From the NCBI RefSeq assembly GCF_003815975.1, contig NZ_CP033932.1:3267501-3331500 (forward strand): DNA of 64,000 nucleotides, read 5' to 3'. Below, piece by piece: positions 1 through 8,311 of this stretch. The notes beneath the pieces are model-generated. The model searched no databases. It saw only the letters and a list, made by a program, of their open reading frames with translations, and was not told the origin of the DNA. The position numbers and the translations under genes are program-made. Source of the stretch: Chryseobacterium bernardetii. GTDB taxonomy: Bacteria; Bacteroidota; Bacteroidia; Flavobacteriales; Weeksellaceae. The first letter of the stretch is position 1. Every line of letters begins with the position of its first letter.

Positions 1-1718
1 GTGCAGACGGTAACTTTAAAGAATTGGATATGTCCGGAAACGGTAACATCAATTCCAATACTTTTCCTACAAGTATGGTTTGGAACTCTGTATTCCCATA
101 TATCAATACAGCCAACGGAATTATTGAAAAAGGACCGGGATTCGGAATTGCAGAATCTATGATCTCTGAAGCCCGTTTCTTCCGTGGATTTTACTACTTC
201 ATGCTCGTTCAGACCTATGGAGGAGTCCCTCTGGATCTGGGAGCAGGAGAATTGAAATATAACACTTTGCCATCCACAACTTCTGCAAGAAATACCGTGC
301 CGGAAGTATATACAAAAACTGTTTTTGCTGACCTTAAAAAAGCAATAGAAAATCTGCCTGCATCACCAAGGGTAACCGGAGGTGTCACTAAAAATGTAGC
401 AAGACTGATGCTTGCCAAAGCTTATCTTACTTATGGATGGTGGCTGCAGAATCCAAACGGGATTCCAACCTACCCTGAAGCAGCAAGAACTGACCCGGAC
501 GGGCACAATGCCCAGTGGTATTTCCAGCAGGCTTATGATATCGCTTTGGAAGGAATCAACAATCCAGGGCCTTACGCGCTTCAGCCTACCTTCTATGATG
601 TCAATGTAGGTTCAAATGACAGGAATACCGAATCTATGTTGTATGCAGACCATACACAGTCAAGTACTTATTATAACGAAAGTGACCCTGTAGGATTTGG
701 ATCAGGCTGGGCTCCGGACAATTTTGCAGCCTGGATGCAGACCTGGAACTATACTGCCATCAAAAGTAGTAAAACAACAGCATGGGATGGAGCAGACGTT
801 GTAAGTTCAGTACAGAGAGAAGCGGCACAGTCATTGGGACGTCCTTGGGTTCGTATGTGTCCTACTTTAGGTGTTATTAAAAATACTTTTGCAGATAAAA
901 CCAATGATTCCCGTTATGATGGAACTTTTGTAACCACCTACAGAGGAAACTGGAACAAAAATGGAACAGGATTAACAACAGTTCCTGTACTTTATAACGC
1001 CAATAATTTACCTGTACAGCCGGGAGGAGCTATTTTAAGCTTCCTGAATGATGACAGCCAGACTCCTTCTTATCCTACAGGATCCGGACAAAGCGGTGTA
1101 GGAGCCGGAACTCTTCCGGGAAGAGCAGACTGGGTGATTGCACCGAACGGTATCAGCAGAATTGTATACCCTGGCTTATGGAAAATAGGAACTTACCGTA
1201 CCGATGATCCGAACGGTTTAGGATATCCGAATGCCGGATTAACCCGTCCTTTCAGCGTTGCCAAATTCTCGGAATTCTATTTTATCGCAGCAGAAGCAGC
1301 CGTAAAAGGAGCTGCAGGCGCTATGACAGCCAGAGACCTTATCAACGTAATCCGTGCCCGTGCCGGAAAATGGAAGTTCAATAATGCCCAGAATACCGCT
1401 TATGTAGCAGATAACAGTGCTGCAATGACAGCGGCCACACCTGCCGTAATTACCATTGATTATATTCTTGCAGAAAGATCCCGTGAATATTACGGAGAGT
1501 TCTACAGATGGTATGATCTGGTACGTACACAGAAGTGGGGAGATTATGCGGCAAGCTATCAGATCGGAGGAGCTTCTTATGGAGATCACACACCGCAGAC
1601 GGTTACAAGAACGATAAAACCATTTCACTACCTGAGACCAATTCCTCAGAGTCAGATTGATGCGATGGAAGTATCGGCAGATATTAAAGCAAAATACCAA
1701 AATCCCGGATACAACTAA
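1..1718 (+). CDS. SusD/RagB-family outer-membrane glycan-binding lipoprotein (5' truncated by window)
   Basis: This is the C-terminal ~570 residues of a SusD-like protein; the frame is open to base 3, so the signal peptide and lipidation cysteine lie upstream of the window. SusD proteins sit on the cell surface and cap a SusC TonB-dependent transporter, binding oligosaccharides for import. Visible family features are the early SEARFFRGFYYFMLVQTYGGVP helix region, the late ARDLINVIRARAG stretch, the ILAERSREYYGEFYRWYDL signature and the terminal LRPIPQSQID...YQNPGYN ending. The susC partner should be immediately upstream. The downstream uronate and xylan genes suggest a glucuronoxylan or arabinoxylan ligand, but ligand identity cannot be read from the sequence. 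Confidence 0.93.
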   Translation, partial: ADGNFKELDMSGNGNINSNTFPTSMVWNSVFPYINTANGIIEKGPGFGIAESMISEARFFRGFYYFMLVQTYGGVPLDLGAGELKYNTLPSTTSARNTVPEVYTKTVFADLKKAIENLPASPRVTGGVTKNVARLMLAKAYLTYGWWLQNPNGIPTYPEAARTDPDGHNAQWYFQQAYDIALEGINNPGPYALQPTFYDVNVGSNDRNTESMLYADHTQSSTYYNESDPVGFGSGWAPDNFAAWMQTWNYTAIKSSKTTAWDGADVVSSVQREAAQSLGRPWVRMCPTLGVIKNTFADKTNDSRYDGTFVTTYRGNWNKNGTGLTTVPVLYNANNLPVQPGGAILSFLNDDSQTPSYPTGSGQSGVGAGTLPGRADWVIAPNGISRIVYPGLWKIGTYRTDDPNGLGYPNAGLTRPFSVAKFSEFYFIAAEAAVKGAAGAMTARDLINVIRARAGKWKFNNAQNTAYVADNSAAMTAATPAVITIDYILAERSREYYGEFYRWYDLVRTQKWGDYAASYQIGGASYGDHTPQTVTRTIKPFHYLRPIPQSQIDAMEVSADIKAKYQNPGYN

Positions 1719-1746
1719 TTTCATTCTACATTCATATCAGCAACAG

Positions 1747-1768
1747 AGTAGGTGTGTAAGCACCTGCT
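1747..1768 (+). terminator. Stem-loop between susD and uxuA (weak terminator or processing site)
   Basis: An 8-bp stem (AGTAGGTG pairing with CACCTGCT, one G-U pair) closes a 6-nt loop and is followed by TTGTTT. It lies 28 bp after the susD stop and 28 bp before the uxuA start. It could terminate part of the transcripts or separate surface-protein mRNA from catabolic mRNA. The U-tract is short, so full termination is not certain. Confidence 0.45.
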
Positions 1769-1796
1769 TTGTTTATCTGAATTAAAACTTTACATT

Positions 1797-2972
1797 ATGG
1801 AAAAAACCTGGCGTTGGTTTGGAAAAAAAGACAAAATAGCACTGAACACGCTTCGTCAAATAGGAGTAGAAGGAATTGTTTCTGCACTGCATGATATCCC
1901 AAACGGAGAAATCTGGAACTTGGAGGCCATTAATGATTATAAAAACTATATAGAAAGCCACGGACTTCGCTGGTCTGTTGTGGAAAGTCTTCCCGTAAGT
2001 GAAGCTATCAAATACGGCGGTGAAGACCGTGACTCTCTAATAGAAAATTATATTACGAGCCTTGAAAATCTGGGTAAAGCAGGAGTTACAACAGTTTGCT
2101 ACAACTTTATGCCCGTTCTCGACTGGGCACGCACCGACCTCTTTCATGAATGGGAAGACGGTTCGTCATCACTTTATTTTGACAAAGCCAAGTTTGCCTA
2201 CTTTGAAATTCATATCCTTCAAAGAGAAGGTGCCGAAAACGATTATACTTCAGAAATCCTTCAAAAAGTAGAAGAATTAAAAAATACCTTAACGGAGAAA
2301 GATAACAACGACCTGATAGATTCAGTCATTGTAAAAACACAGGGATTCGTGAACGGAAATATCAAAGAAGGCGAATTGAATCCTGTAGAAAAGTTCAAAA
2401 GTTTATTAGCATTGTATGACGGGATCGATAAAGACAGACTTCATCAGAACATGAAATATTTCCTTGAAAAAATAATGCCTGTCTGTGAAAAATGGAATAT
2501 CCAGATGTGTGTACATCCTGATGATCCTCCGTTTTCACTATTGGGTTTACCAAGAATAGTGACCAATGAAGAGGATATTGACTGGCTTATGCAGGCTGTT
2601 GATAATCCTCACAACGGATTAACGTTTTGTGCAGGATCTTTAAGTGCTAACCTTCAGAATGATGTTGCCAAGTTGGCGCAGAAATTTGCCCACAGGACCA
2701 AATTCGTTCACCTGAGAAGCACGAATGTCTTTGAAAACGGTGATTTTATCGAGGCTCATCACCTGGGAGGAAGAGGAAAGCTCATTGAAGTAATCCGTGT
2801 ATTCGAAAAAGAAAATCCTGATCTTCCGATGAGAATTGACCACGGAAGACTTTTAACAGAAGATATTGACAAAGGATATAATCCTGGCTATTCATTTTTA
2901 GGAAGAATGCTGGCATTGGGTCAGATCGAAGGAGTAATGGCTGCCGTTCAGTCAGAATTACAAAAAAATTAA
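1797..2972 (+). CDS. uxuA: D-mannonate dehydratase
   Basis: The 391-residue product matches UxuA, which dehydrates D-mannonate to 2-keto-3-deoxygluconate in cytosolic glucuronate catabolism. The N-terminus MEKTWRWFGKKDKIAL and the motifs GVEGIVSALHDIP, YNFMPVLDWARTDL, HPDDPP and HHLGGRGKL are characteristic and include the metal-binding histidines. The ATG at 1797 was chosen because family members start at this Trp-rich motif; an in-frame GTG at 1752 would add 15 unrelated residues. It lies between the susD stem-loop and an SDR oxidoreductase gene 30 bp downstream, forming the first two genes of a uronate-degradation cluster. Confidence 0.96.
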   Translation: MEKTWRWFGKKDKIALNTLRQIGVEGIVSALHDIPNGEIWNLEAINDYKNYIESHGLRWSVVESLPVSEAIKYGGEDRDSLIENYITSLENLGKAGVTTVCYNFMPVLDWARTDLFHEWEDGSSSLYFDKAKFAYFEIHILQREGAENDYTSEILQKVEELKNTLTEKDNNDLIDSVIVKTQGFVNGNIKEGELNPVEKFKSLLALYDGIDKDRLHQNMKYFLEKIMPVCEKWNIQMCVHPDDPPFSLLGLPRIVTNEEDIDWLMQAVDNPHNGLTFCAGSLSANLQNDVAKLAQKFAHRTKFVHLRSTNVFENGDFIEAHHLGGRGKLIEVIRVFEKENPDLPMRIDHGRLLTEDIDKGYNPGYSFLGRMLALGQIEGVMAAVQSELQKN

Positions 2973-3002
2973 TCTGCGTTTGTAATAAATAATAAAAAGT
3001 AA

Positions 3003-3818
3003 ATGAAAGACCTGTTTAGTATTAAAAACAAAGTAGCAGTCATCACAGGGGCTTCGGGCGTTTTGGGAGGCAGCCTTGCCAAAAGTTTTATAGAGGCCGG
3101 AGCAAAAGTTGTCGCACTGGGAAGAAACCAGGAAACATTGGATGCCCGGGTAAAAGAACTGACAGATTTGGGTGGGGATGCACTTGCTGTAGAAGCCAAT
3201 GTGATGGATATTGAAAACCTTGAAGCTGCTTCTGTAAAAATAAAAGAAAAGTATGGAAGCATTGACATTCTGCTCAATATAGCCGGTGGAAATATACCGT
3301 CAGCAACCTTATCACCCGAACAGTCATTTTTCGATATGAATATGAAAGGATGGGCAGAGGTTACAGATCTTAATATCAACGGAACCGTTTACCCGAGCTA
3401 TGTTTTCGGAAAAGTAATGGCTGAGCAGGGAAGCGGCAACATTATCAATATTTCTTCCATGGCTGCTTACTCAGCGATTACAAGGGTAGCTGGATATTCT
3501 GCCGCCAAATCGGCAATTACCAATTTTACCCAATGGCTGGCCTCTGATCTGGCTTTGAAATTCGGAGATAAGATACGGGTAAATGCCGTGGCGCCAGGTT
3601 TTTTCATTGGAGATCAGAACCGTGCTATTCTATTGAACCCAGATGGAAGTTTAACCGAGAGAAGTAAAAAAGTAATGGCCAAAACACCCATGCAGAGGTT
3701 TGGAGAAGTAGAAGAACTGAACGGGGTTGTACAGTTTCTGTGTTCCGATGCCGCAAGTTTTATTACAGGAGCTCTGATCCCTGTTGACGGAGGCTTCAGC
3801 GCATTCAGCGGAGTATAA
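3003..3818 (+). CDS. uxuB: SDR-family D-mannonate oxidoreductase (fructuronate reductase)
   Basis: This 271-residue short-chain dehydrogenase has the N-terminal cofactor motif TGASGVLGG (about residues 16-24), the NIAGG motif, a NISSMAAYS stretch and a YSAAK catalytic Tyr/Lys pair, and ends with the usual GGFSAFSGV tail. Bacteroidetes commonly use an SDR enzyme rather than the E. coli-type long-chain UxuB to interconvert fructuronate and mannonate. The specific role is inferred from position directly between uxuA and uxaC. A general gluconate- or KDG-type dehydrogenase is the main alternative. The gene symbol denotes function, not homology to E. coli UxuB. Confidence 0.82.
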   Translation: MKDLFSIKNKVAVITGASGVLGGSLAKSFIEAGAKVVALGRNQETLDARVKELTDLGGDALAVEANVMDIENLEAASVKIKEKYGSIDILLNIAGGNIPSATLSPEQSFFDMNMKGWAEVTDLNINGTVYPSYVFGKVMAEQGSGNIINISSMAAYSAITRVAGYSAAKSAITNFTQWLASDLALKFGDKIRVNAVAPGFFIGDQNRAILLNPDGSLTERSKKVMAKTPMQRFGEVEELNGVVQFLCSDAASFITGALIPVDGGFSAFSGV

Positions 3819-3840
3819 AAACTAATTTCTTCATATCATC

Positions 3841-3879
3841 AAACAGGACCTTAGTGGTTTCATTAAGGGTTCTGTTTTT
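3841..3879 (+). terminator. Hairpin with U-tract after the SDR gene
   Basis: About 11 bp of imperfect stem (AACAGGACCTT with AAGGGTTCTGTT, including G-U pairs) ends in TTTTT. It sits in the 127-bp gap between the SDR gene and uxaC and would split or attenuate the uronate cluster into uxuA-SDR and uxaC-kdgK-eda-MFS units. Confidence 0.55.
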
Positions 3880-3945
3880 AAAATGCTGGCTTTCATGAAG
3901 TCAGAACTAAAAGACAATTAAAATCCAGGATTGTAAAAATAAATC

Positions 3946-5364
3946 ATGAGTAATTCCACTAAAAATAAAGATGTTTTCGGAGAATTGTTTTTGCTTGAAT
4001 CAGCAAAGGCAGAAAATTTGTATTTCGGATATGCCAAAGACATGCCGGTGATCGATTATCACAATCATCTGGAACCGGATGTTATTTCCGCTAATCAGAA
4101 TTTCCGTTCTCCAAACGCTATCTGGCTGGATGGCGACCATTACAAGTGGAGAGCCATGAGAAATTTTGGCATTGATGAACAGTTTATTTCCGGAAATGCT
4201 TCAGATCAGGAAAAATTCATGAAATGGGCCGAAGTGGTGCCTTATACTCTTCGCAATCCCTTGTTTCACTGGACTCATCTGGAGCTCAAAAATCCTTTTG
4301 GAATCAGCGAGTATTTATCACCCAAAAATGCAGATACTGTGTATCATCAGATGAATGAAAGTCTGCAGACACCTGGTTTTTTACCACAATCCATTATTGA
4401 AAATTTTAAAGTAGAAGCCTTATGTACTACAGATGATCCTGCTGATGATCTGGTTCATCATAAAGCATTAAAAAACAATGGATTTAAAACAGCTGTTCTT
4501 CCGGCTTTCCGCCCTGATGCCTATATCAATATAATCAATCCCGAACAGTATATTTCAGGAATTAAAAAGCTTGAAAAAGTCTGTGGGTTTTTAATCACAT
4601 CAGCTTCTGATTTGTTGAATGCACTTCAGTCCAGAATCAATTATTTTGTGGAAGCAGGAGCAAAAGTGGCCGATCATGGCTTTGAATATTTCCCGGATAC
4701 AACAAAATGGAATCAAAACCTTGAAAAAGAGTTTTCCGGATTCCTGAAGGGTGATATTTCAACATTTTCAGATCCGGATGCATTATGCGGCTATTTGCTG
4801 AAAGAGCTTTGCAAAATGTACGCAGAAAAAGGCTGGGTACAGCAGTTTCATGTAGGGGCAACCCGGAATAACAATTCAGAAATGTTCAGAAAAATGGGTG
4901 CCAATGCAGGATATGATGCCATTGGAGAACCGTATTATGCACAGAGACTGAGTGTTTTGCTGGATGCACTGAATACAGAAGGAAAGCTCGCCAAAACCAT
5001 TATTTACAATCTGAATCCGGCATTTAATGAAGTTCTGGCAGCTCTTGCCGGAAACTTCAACGAAGGAGGAATAAAATCCAGGGTACAGTTTGGAGCAGCC
5101 TGGTGGTTTCTCGATCAGCTTGACGGGATGACCAAACAGATGAATACACTTTCCAATATCGGCCTGATCAGCACTTTTGTCGGCATGTTGACTGATTCCC
5201 GAAGCCTGCTGTCATTCTCAAGACACGATTATTTCAGAAGGCTTCTGTGCAACCTGTTCGGAAGTGAAATGGAAAGAGGCCTTCTTCCCGATGACGAAAA
5301 ATGGGTCGGAAAGATCATTCAGGATATCTGTTATCACAATACAAAAAACTATTTTGAAATCTAA
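3946..5364 (+). CDS. uxaC: Uronate (glucuronate) isomerase
   Basis: The 472-residue protein is a full-length UxaC, the amidohydrolase-superfamily enzyme that converts D-glucuronate to D-fructuronate (and galacturonate to tagaturonate) in the cytosol. The metal-binding motif DYHNHLEP is near residue 34, followed by the family motifs WLDGDHYKWRAMR, TTDDPADDL and the C-terminal FVGMLTDSRSLLSFSRHDYFRR. It starts the second half of the uronate cluster and is followed 4 bp later by kdgK, implying translational coupling. The substrate is probably glucuronate released by the GH115 and GH67 enzymes encoded downstream. Confidence 0.96.
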   Translation: MSNSTKNKDVFGELFLLESAKAENLYFGYAKDMPVIDYHNHLEPDVISANQNFRSPNAIWLDGDHYKWRAMRNFGIDEQFISGNASDQEKFMKWAEVVPYTLRNPLFHWTHLELKNPFGISEYLSPKNADTVYHQMNESLQTPGFLPQSIIENFKVEALCTTDDPADDLVHHKALKNNGFKTAVLPAFRPDAYINIINPEQYISGIKKLEKVCGFLITSASDLLNALQSRINYFVEAGAKVADHGFEYFPDTTKWNQNLEKEFSGFLKGDISTFSDPDALCGYLLKELCKMYAEKGWVQQFHVGATRNNNSEMFRKMGANAGYDAIGEPYYAQRLSVLLDALNTEGKLAKTIIYNLNPAFNEVLAALAGNFNEGGIKSRVQFGAAWWFLDQLDGMTKQMNTLSNIGLISTFVGMLTDSRSLLSFSRHDYFRRLLCNLFGSEMERGLLPDDEKWVGKIIQDICYHNTKNYFEI

Positions 5365-5368
5365 TACC

Positions 5369-6367
5369 ATGCAGAATTCAGCTAAAATACTATGTTTCGG
5401 GGAGCTGCTTCTCCACTTTGCCCCGGATTCCGAAGGGAACTGGTTGAATGAGCAGTCTCTTAAGATATACATAGGAGGAGCTGAATACAATGTAGCAGCG
5501 GCACTTTCCCAGTGGAAGAATGCTGTAAAGCTCCTATCAGCTTTGCCTGAAAATTTCGTAGGGAACCAATTGGAATCTCAGCTTAAAAATAAAGGAATAG
5601 AAGTCCTTGCAGAAAAGAACAAGGGAAGAATAGGAACATTTTATCTTTCCTCCAATGGCGATATGCAGAATGCTTCAGTGGTTTACGACCGCTTTCCGTC
5701 TGTTTTTACCCAATCGGATTTTGAAACTTTCAGTGATGAAGAAATATTTTCAGGAGTAAAATGGCTGCATATCAGTACCATTACACCTGCTTTGAGTGAC
5801 CATGCATTCCGCAAATGTTTACAGATCATGAAAGAAGCCGGAACAAGAAATATTACGGTTTCTCTTGATCTGAATTACAGAGCGTTACTTTGGCAAAACC
5901 AGAATCCTCATAAAATTAAGGAATTGATGCCTTTTGTCAACGTTCTCATGGGAAATATCTGGTCTGTTGAACAGTTCCTGAATATTCCTATTGAATATGA
6001 GTTTAACGGAAATTTCGATGATGAAAACCTTCTGAAACAAGCTGAAAAAACAGCATTGGAAATTAGGAGAGAATTCCCGGCTGTGGAAAAAATTGCGAAT
6101 ACCTTCCGCTTTACAAACGGCGAACAGGTTAATTATTTTGCCACCTTATTTACTGATGGGAAACTTTTGATTTCAGAAAAATATAATTCAGATACAATTG
6201 AAGAAAGGGTAGGAAGCGGTGATTCTTTCATGGCCGCTTTGATTCATGGAATTTTAAAAGGGAATCCTGATCAGCAGATCCTGGAAGATGCGACAAAAGT
6301 TGCTTTTAAAAAGCTTTTTGTAAAAGGAGATACCATTGATGAAAGCATTAATATCGAAACATTATGA
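5369..6367 (+). CDS. kdgK: 2-dehydro-3-deoxygluconokinase (PfkB family)
   Basis: This 332-residue PfkB/ribokinase-type sugar kinase would phosphorylate 2-keto-3-deoxygluconate to KDPG. Visible features are the N-terminal ILCFGELLLHFAPD sheet, the GGAEYNVAAALSQW substrate-binding region and the C-terminal RVGSGDSFMAALIHG motif, which holds the catalytic Asp and anion hole. The frame is open upstream into uxaC, but the ATG at 5369 gives the standard PfkB N-terminus. It begins 4 bp after uxaC and overlaps eda by 4 bp (ATGA), so the genes are co-translated. Confidence 0.94.
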   Translation: MQNSAKILCFGELLLHFAPDSEGNWLNEQSLKIYIGGAEYNVAAALSQWKNAVKLLSALPENFVGNQLESQLKNKGIEVLAEKNKGRIGTFYLSSNGDMQNASVVYDRFPSVFTQSDFETFSDEEIFSGVKWLHISTITPALSDHAFRKCLQIMKEAGTRNITVSLDLNYRALLWQNQNPHKIKELMPFVNVLMGNIWSVEQFLNIPIEYEFNGNFDDENLLKQAEKTALEIRREFPAVEKIANTFRFTNGEQVNYFATLFTDGKLLISEKYNSDTIEERVGSGDSFMAALIHGILKGNPDQQILEDATKVAFKKLFVKGDTIDESINIETL

Positions 6368-6999
6368 GTGAAATAGTACAAAAAATAAAAGACCAGAAAA
6401 TCGTTCCGTTGTTTTATAACGAATCGTTTGAAGTCTCAAAAAATATCATAAAGGCTTTATACGAAGCAGGAATCCGTGTGGTAGAATATACCAACCGCGG
6501 CCATCAGGCATTGGAAAATTTCACTAAGCTGAAAGAAATTTCCCATACAGAATTTCCTGATCTTCTGTTAGGAATCGGAACGGTGAAAAACATAGAGGAA
6601 ATGGAATATTATACTAACGTAAAAGCAGATTTCATCATTACACCATTGATCAGTGAAGCATTGGTAAAATATGCCCTCGAAAAGAATATCCTTCTGATTC
6701 CTGGCTGTTTCACCCCTTCTGATATCAATATCGCGTATCAGAACGGTTTAAAACTGGTTAAAATATTTCCGGCAGATGCTTTAGGAAAGAACTATATTAA
6801 ATCGGTACAACCTGTTTTCCCCGGAATGAATTTCATGCCCACCGGAGGGATCGATGCGGAATTTGAAGATATTATGGAATGGCTCAATGGTGGTGCTGTA
6901 GCAGCAGGATTGGGAAGTTCACTTATAGGAAAAGATTGTAATGAAGAAGAATTGACCCAGAAAACACAGAATTTATTACAACAACTTAATCATAATTAA
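6364..6999 (+). CDS. eda: KDPG/KHG aldolase
   Basis: The 211-residue protein matches bifunctional 4-hydroxy-2-oxoglutarate/KDPG aldolase, which splits KDPG into pyruvate and glyceraldehyde-3-phosphate. It has the IVPLFYN start, GIGTVKN strand, the PGCFTPSDI loop and the Schiff-base lysine in LVKIFPAD, then the phosphate-binding PTGGID and GLGSSLIGK segments. Its start overlaps the kdgK stop, and the MFS transporter gene begins at the base after its stop codon. Confidence 0.96.
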   Translation: MSEIVQKIKDQKIVPLFYNESFEVSKNIIKALYEAGIRVVEYTNRGHQALENFTKLKEISHTEFPDLLLGIGTVKNIEEMEYYTNVKADFIITPLISEALVKYALEKNILLIPGCFTPSDINIAYQNGLKLVKIFPADALGKNYIKSVQPVFPGMNFMPTGGIDAEFEDIMEWLNGGAVAAGLGSSLIGKDCNEEELTQKTQNLLQQLNHN

Positions 7000-8274
7000 A
7001 TGCAGGCTCCTCAAAACCGCAATATAAGATGGTGGATGCTGTCCCTTGTCTTTCTCGCCACTACGATCAATTACCTTGACCGCCAGGTAATGGGTTTACT
7101 GAAACCTGTACTGGAAAAGGAATTCAGCTGGGACGAAAAAGATTACAGTTATATCGTTATGGCCTTTACCACGACTTATGCCATCGGTTATATGGCGATG
7201 GGAAGGTTTATAGACAAAGTGGGAACCAAAATCGGGTATGCGGTTTCTCTTATTGTATGGAGTCTTGCTTCTATAGGACATGGTTTTGTGAAAAGTACCA
7301 TCGGGTTTATCATTGCGAGAAGTACTTTGGGAATCAGTGAGGCAGGAAACTTTCCTGCTGCCATCAAATCGGTGGCTGAATGGTTTCCCAAAAAAGAAAG
7401 AGCACTGGCAACAGGAATTTTTAACTCCGGAGCAACGGTGGGAGCTATTTTAGCGCCGCTGCTGGTTCCTTTCATTCTCGGGCATTACGGCTGGAGGCAG
7501 ACTTTTGTGTGGATTGGTGCTTTGGGCATGGTTTGGATTATCCTTTGGTGGAAATTCTATGCCGTTCCGGGAAAAGCCAAAAATCTCAGTAAGGAAGAAC
7601 TGCAGTACATAAAAAGCGATCAGGCCGAAAAAACAGAGGAAAAAACCAAAATTCCTTTATCGGAATTACTCAAATATAAAGTAACATGGTCGTTTGCCAT
7701 CGGTAAAATGTTAACCGATCCTATCTGGTATTTCTTCATGTTCTGGCTGCCGGCGTATTTTTCGGATGTATTCAAAATGGATTTAACAAAACCATCCCTT
7801 CCGTTGATTATTATTTACAGCGGAACTACGATCGGAAGTATCGGCGGAGGATATCTCTCATCGTTTCTGATCAAAAAAGGCTGGGCCATCGGAAGAGCCA
7901 GAAGCATTACCATGTTATTGTTTGCATTGATGGTGGTTCCGGTCATGTTCTCAAAATATGTAGATAATATGTGGATGATCACGATCATCATTGCCTTTGC
8001 AACAGCTGCGCATCAAGGTTGGGGAGCCAATCTTATGACAACGGTTGGAGATCAGTTACCTAACAGCTATGTAAGTTCAGTTATTGGTTTTGGCGGCATG
8101 CTCGGTTCAGCGGCAGGAATTATTTTTCCGTTGTTCATCGGGATCGTTTTGGACACATTCAAAAAGGCAGGAAACGTCAATGGCGGTTACAATATTATTT
8201 TCTTTATCGCAGGAATTTCATATGTTGCAGCCTGGGGACTCATTTTGTTGATTAACAGAAAGAAAACAGTTTAG
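7000..8274 (+). CDS. exuT: MFS hexuronate transporter (ACS family, ExuT-like)
   Basis: This 424-residue membrane protein has about 12 hydrophobic segments and the ACS-family motif TTINYLDRQVMGLL in the first transmembrane helix. ACS members carry organic anions such as hexuronates with protons. The gene begins immediately after the eda stop with no gap and closes the glucuronate operon, so import of glucuronate (or galacturonate) across the inner membrane is the likely role. Specificity is inferred from context. Confidence 0.88.
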   Translation: MQAPQNRNIRWWMLSLVFLATTINYLDRQVMGLLKPVLEKEFSWDEKDYSYIVMAFTTTYAIGYMAMGRFIDKVGTKIGYAVSLIVWSLASIGHGFVKSTIGFIIARSTLGISEAGNFPAAIKSVAEWFPKKERALATGIFNSGATVGAILAPLLVPFILGHYGWRQTFVWIGALGMVWIILWWKFYAVPGKAKNLSKEELQYIKSDQAEKTEEKTKIPLSELLKYKVTWSFAIGKMLTDPIWYFFMFWLPAYFSDVFKMDLTKPSLPLIIIYSGTTIGSIGGGYLSSFLIKKGWAIGRARSITMLLFALMVVPVMFSKYVDNMWMITIIIAFATAAHQGWGANLMTTVGDQLPNSYVSSVIGFGGMLGSAAGIIFPLFIGIVLDTFKKAGNVNGGYNIIFFIAGISYVAAWGLILLINRKKTV

Positions 8275-8311
8275 TATAACAATAAAATAGTTTGAAGTTT
8301 AAAAAGTAAAA

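Noticed and set aside
1239..1724. 161-codon open frame on the minus strand
   Set aside because: It is antisense to the conserved susD C-terminus and has no recognisable features.
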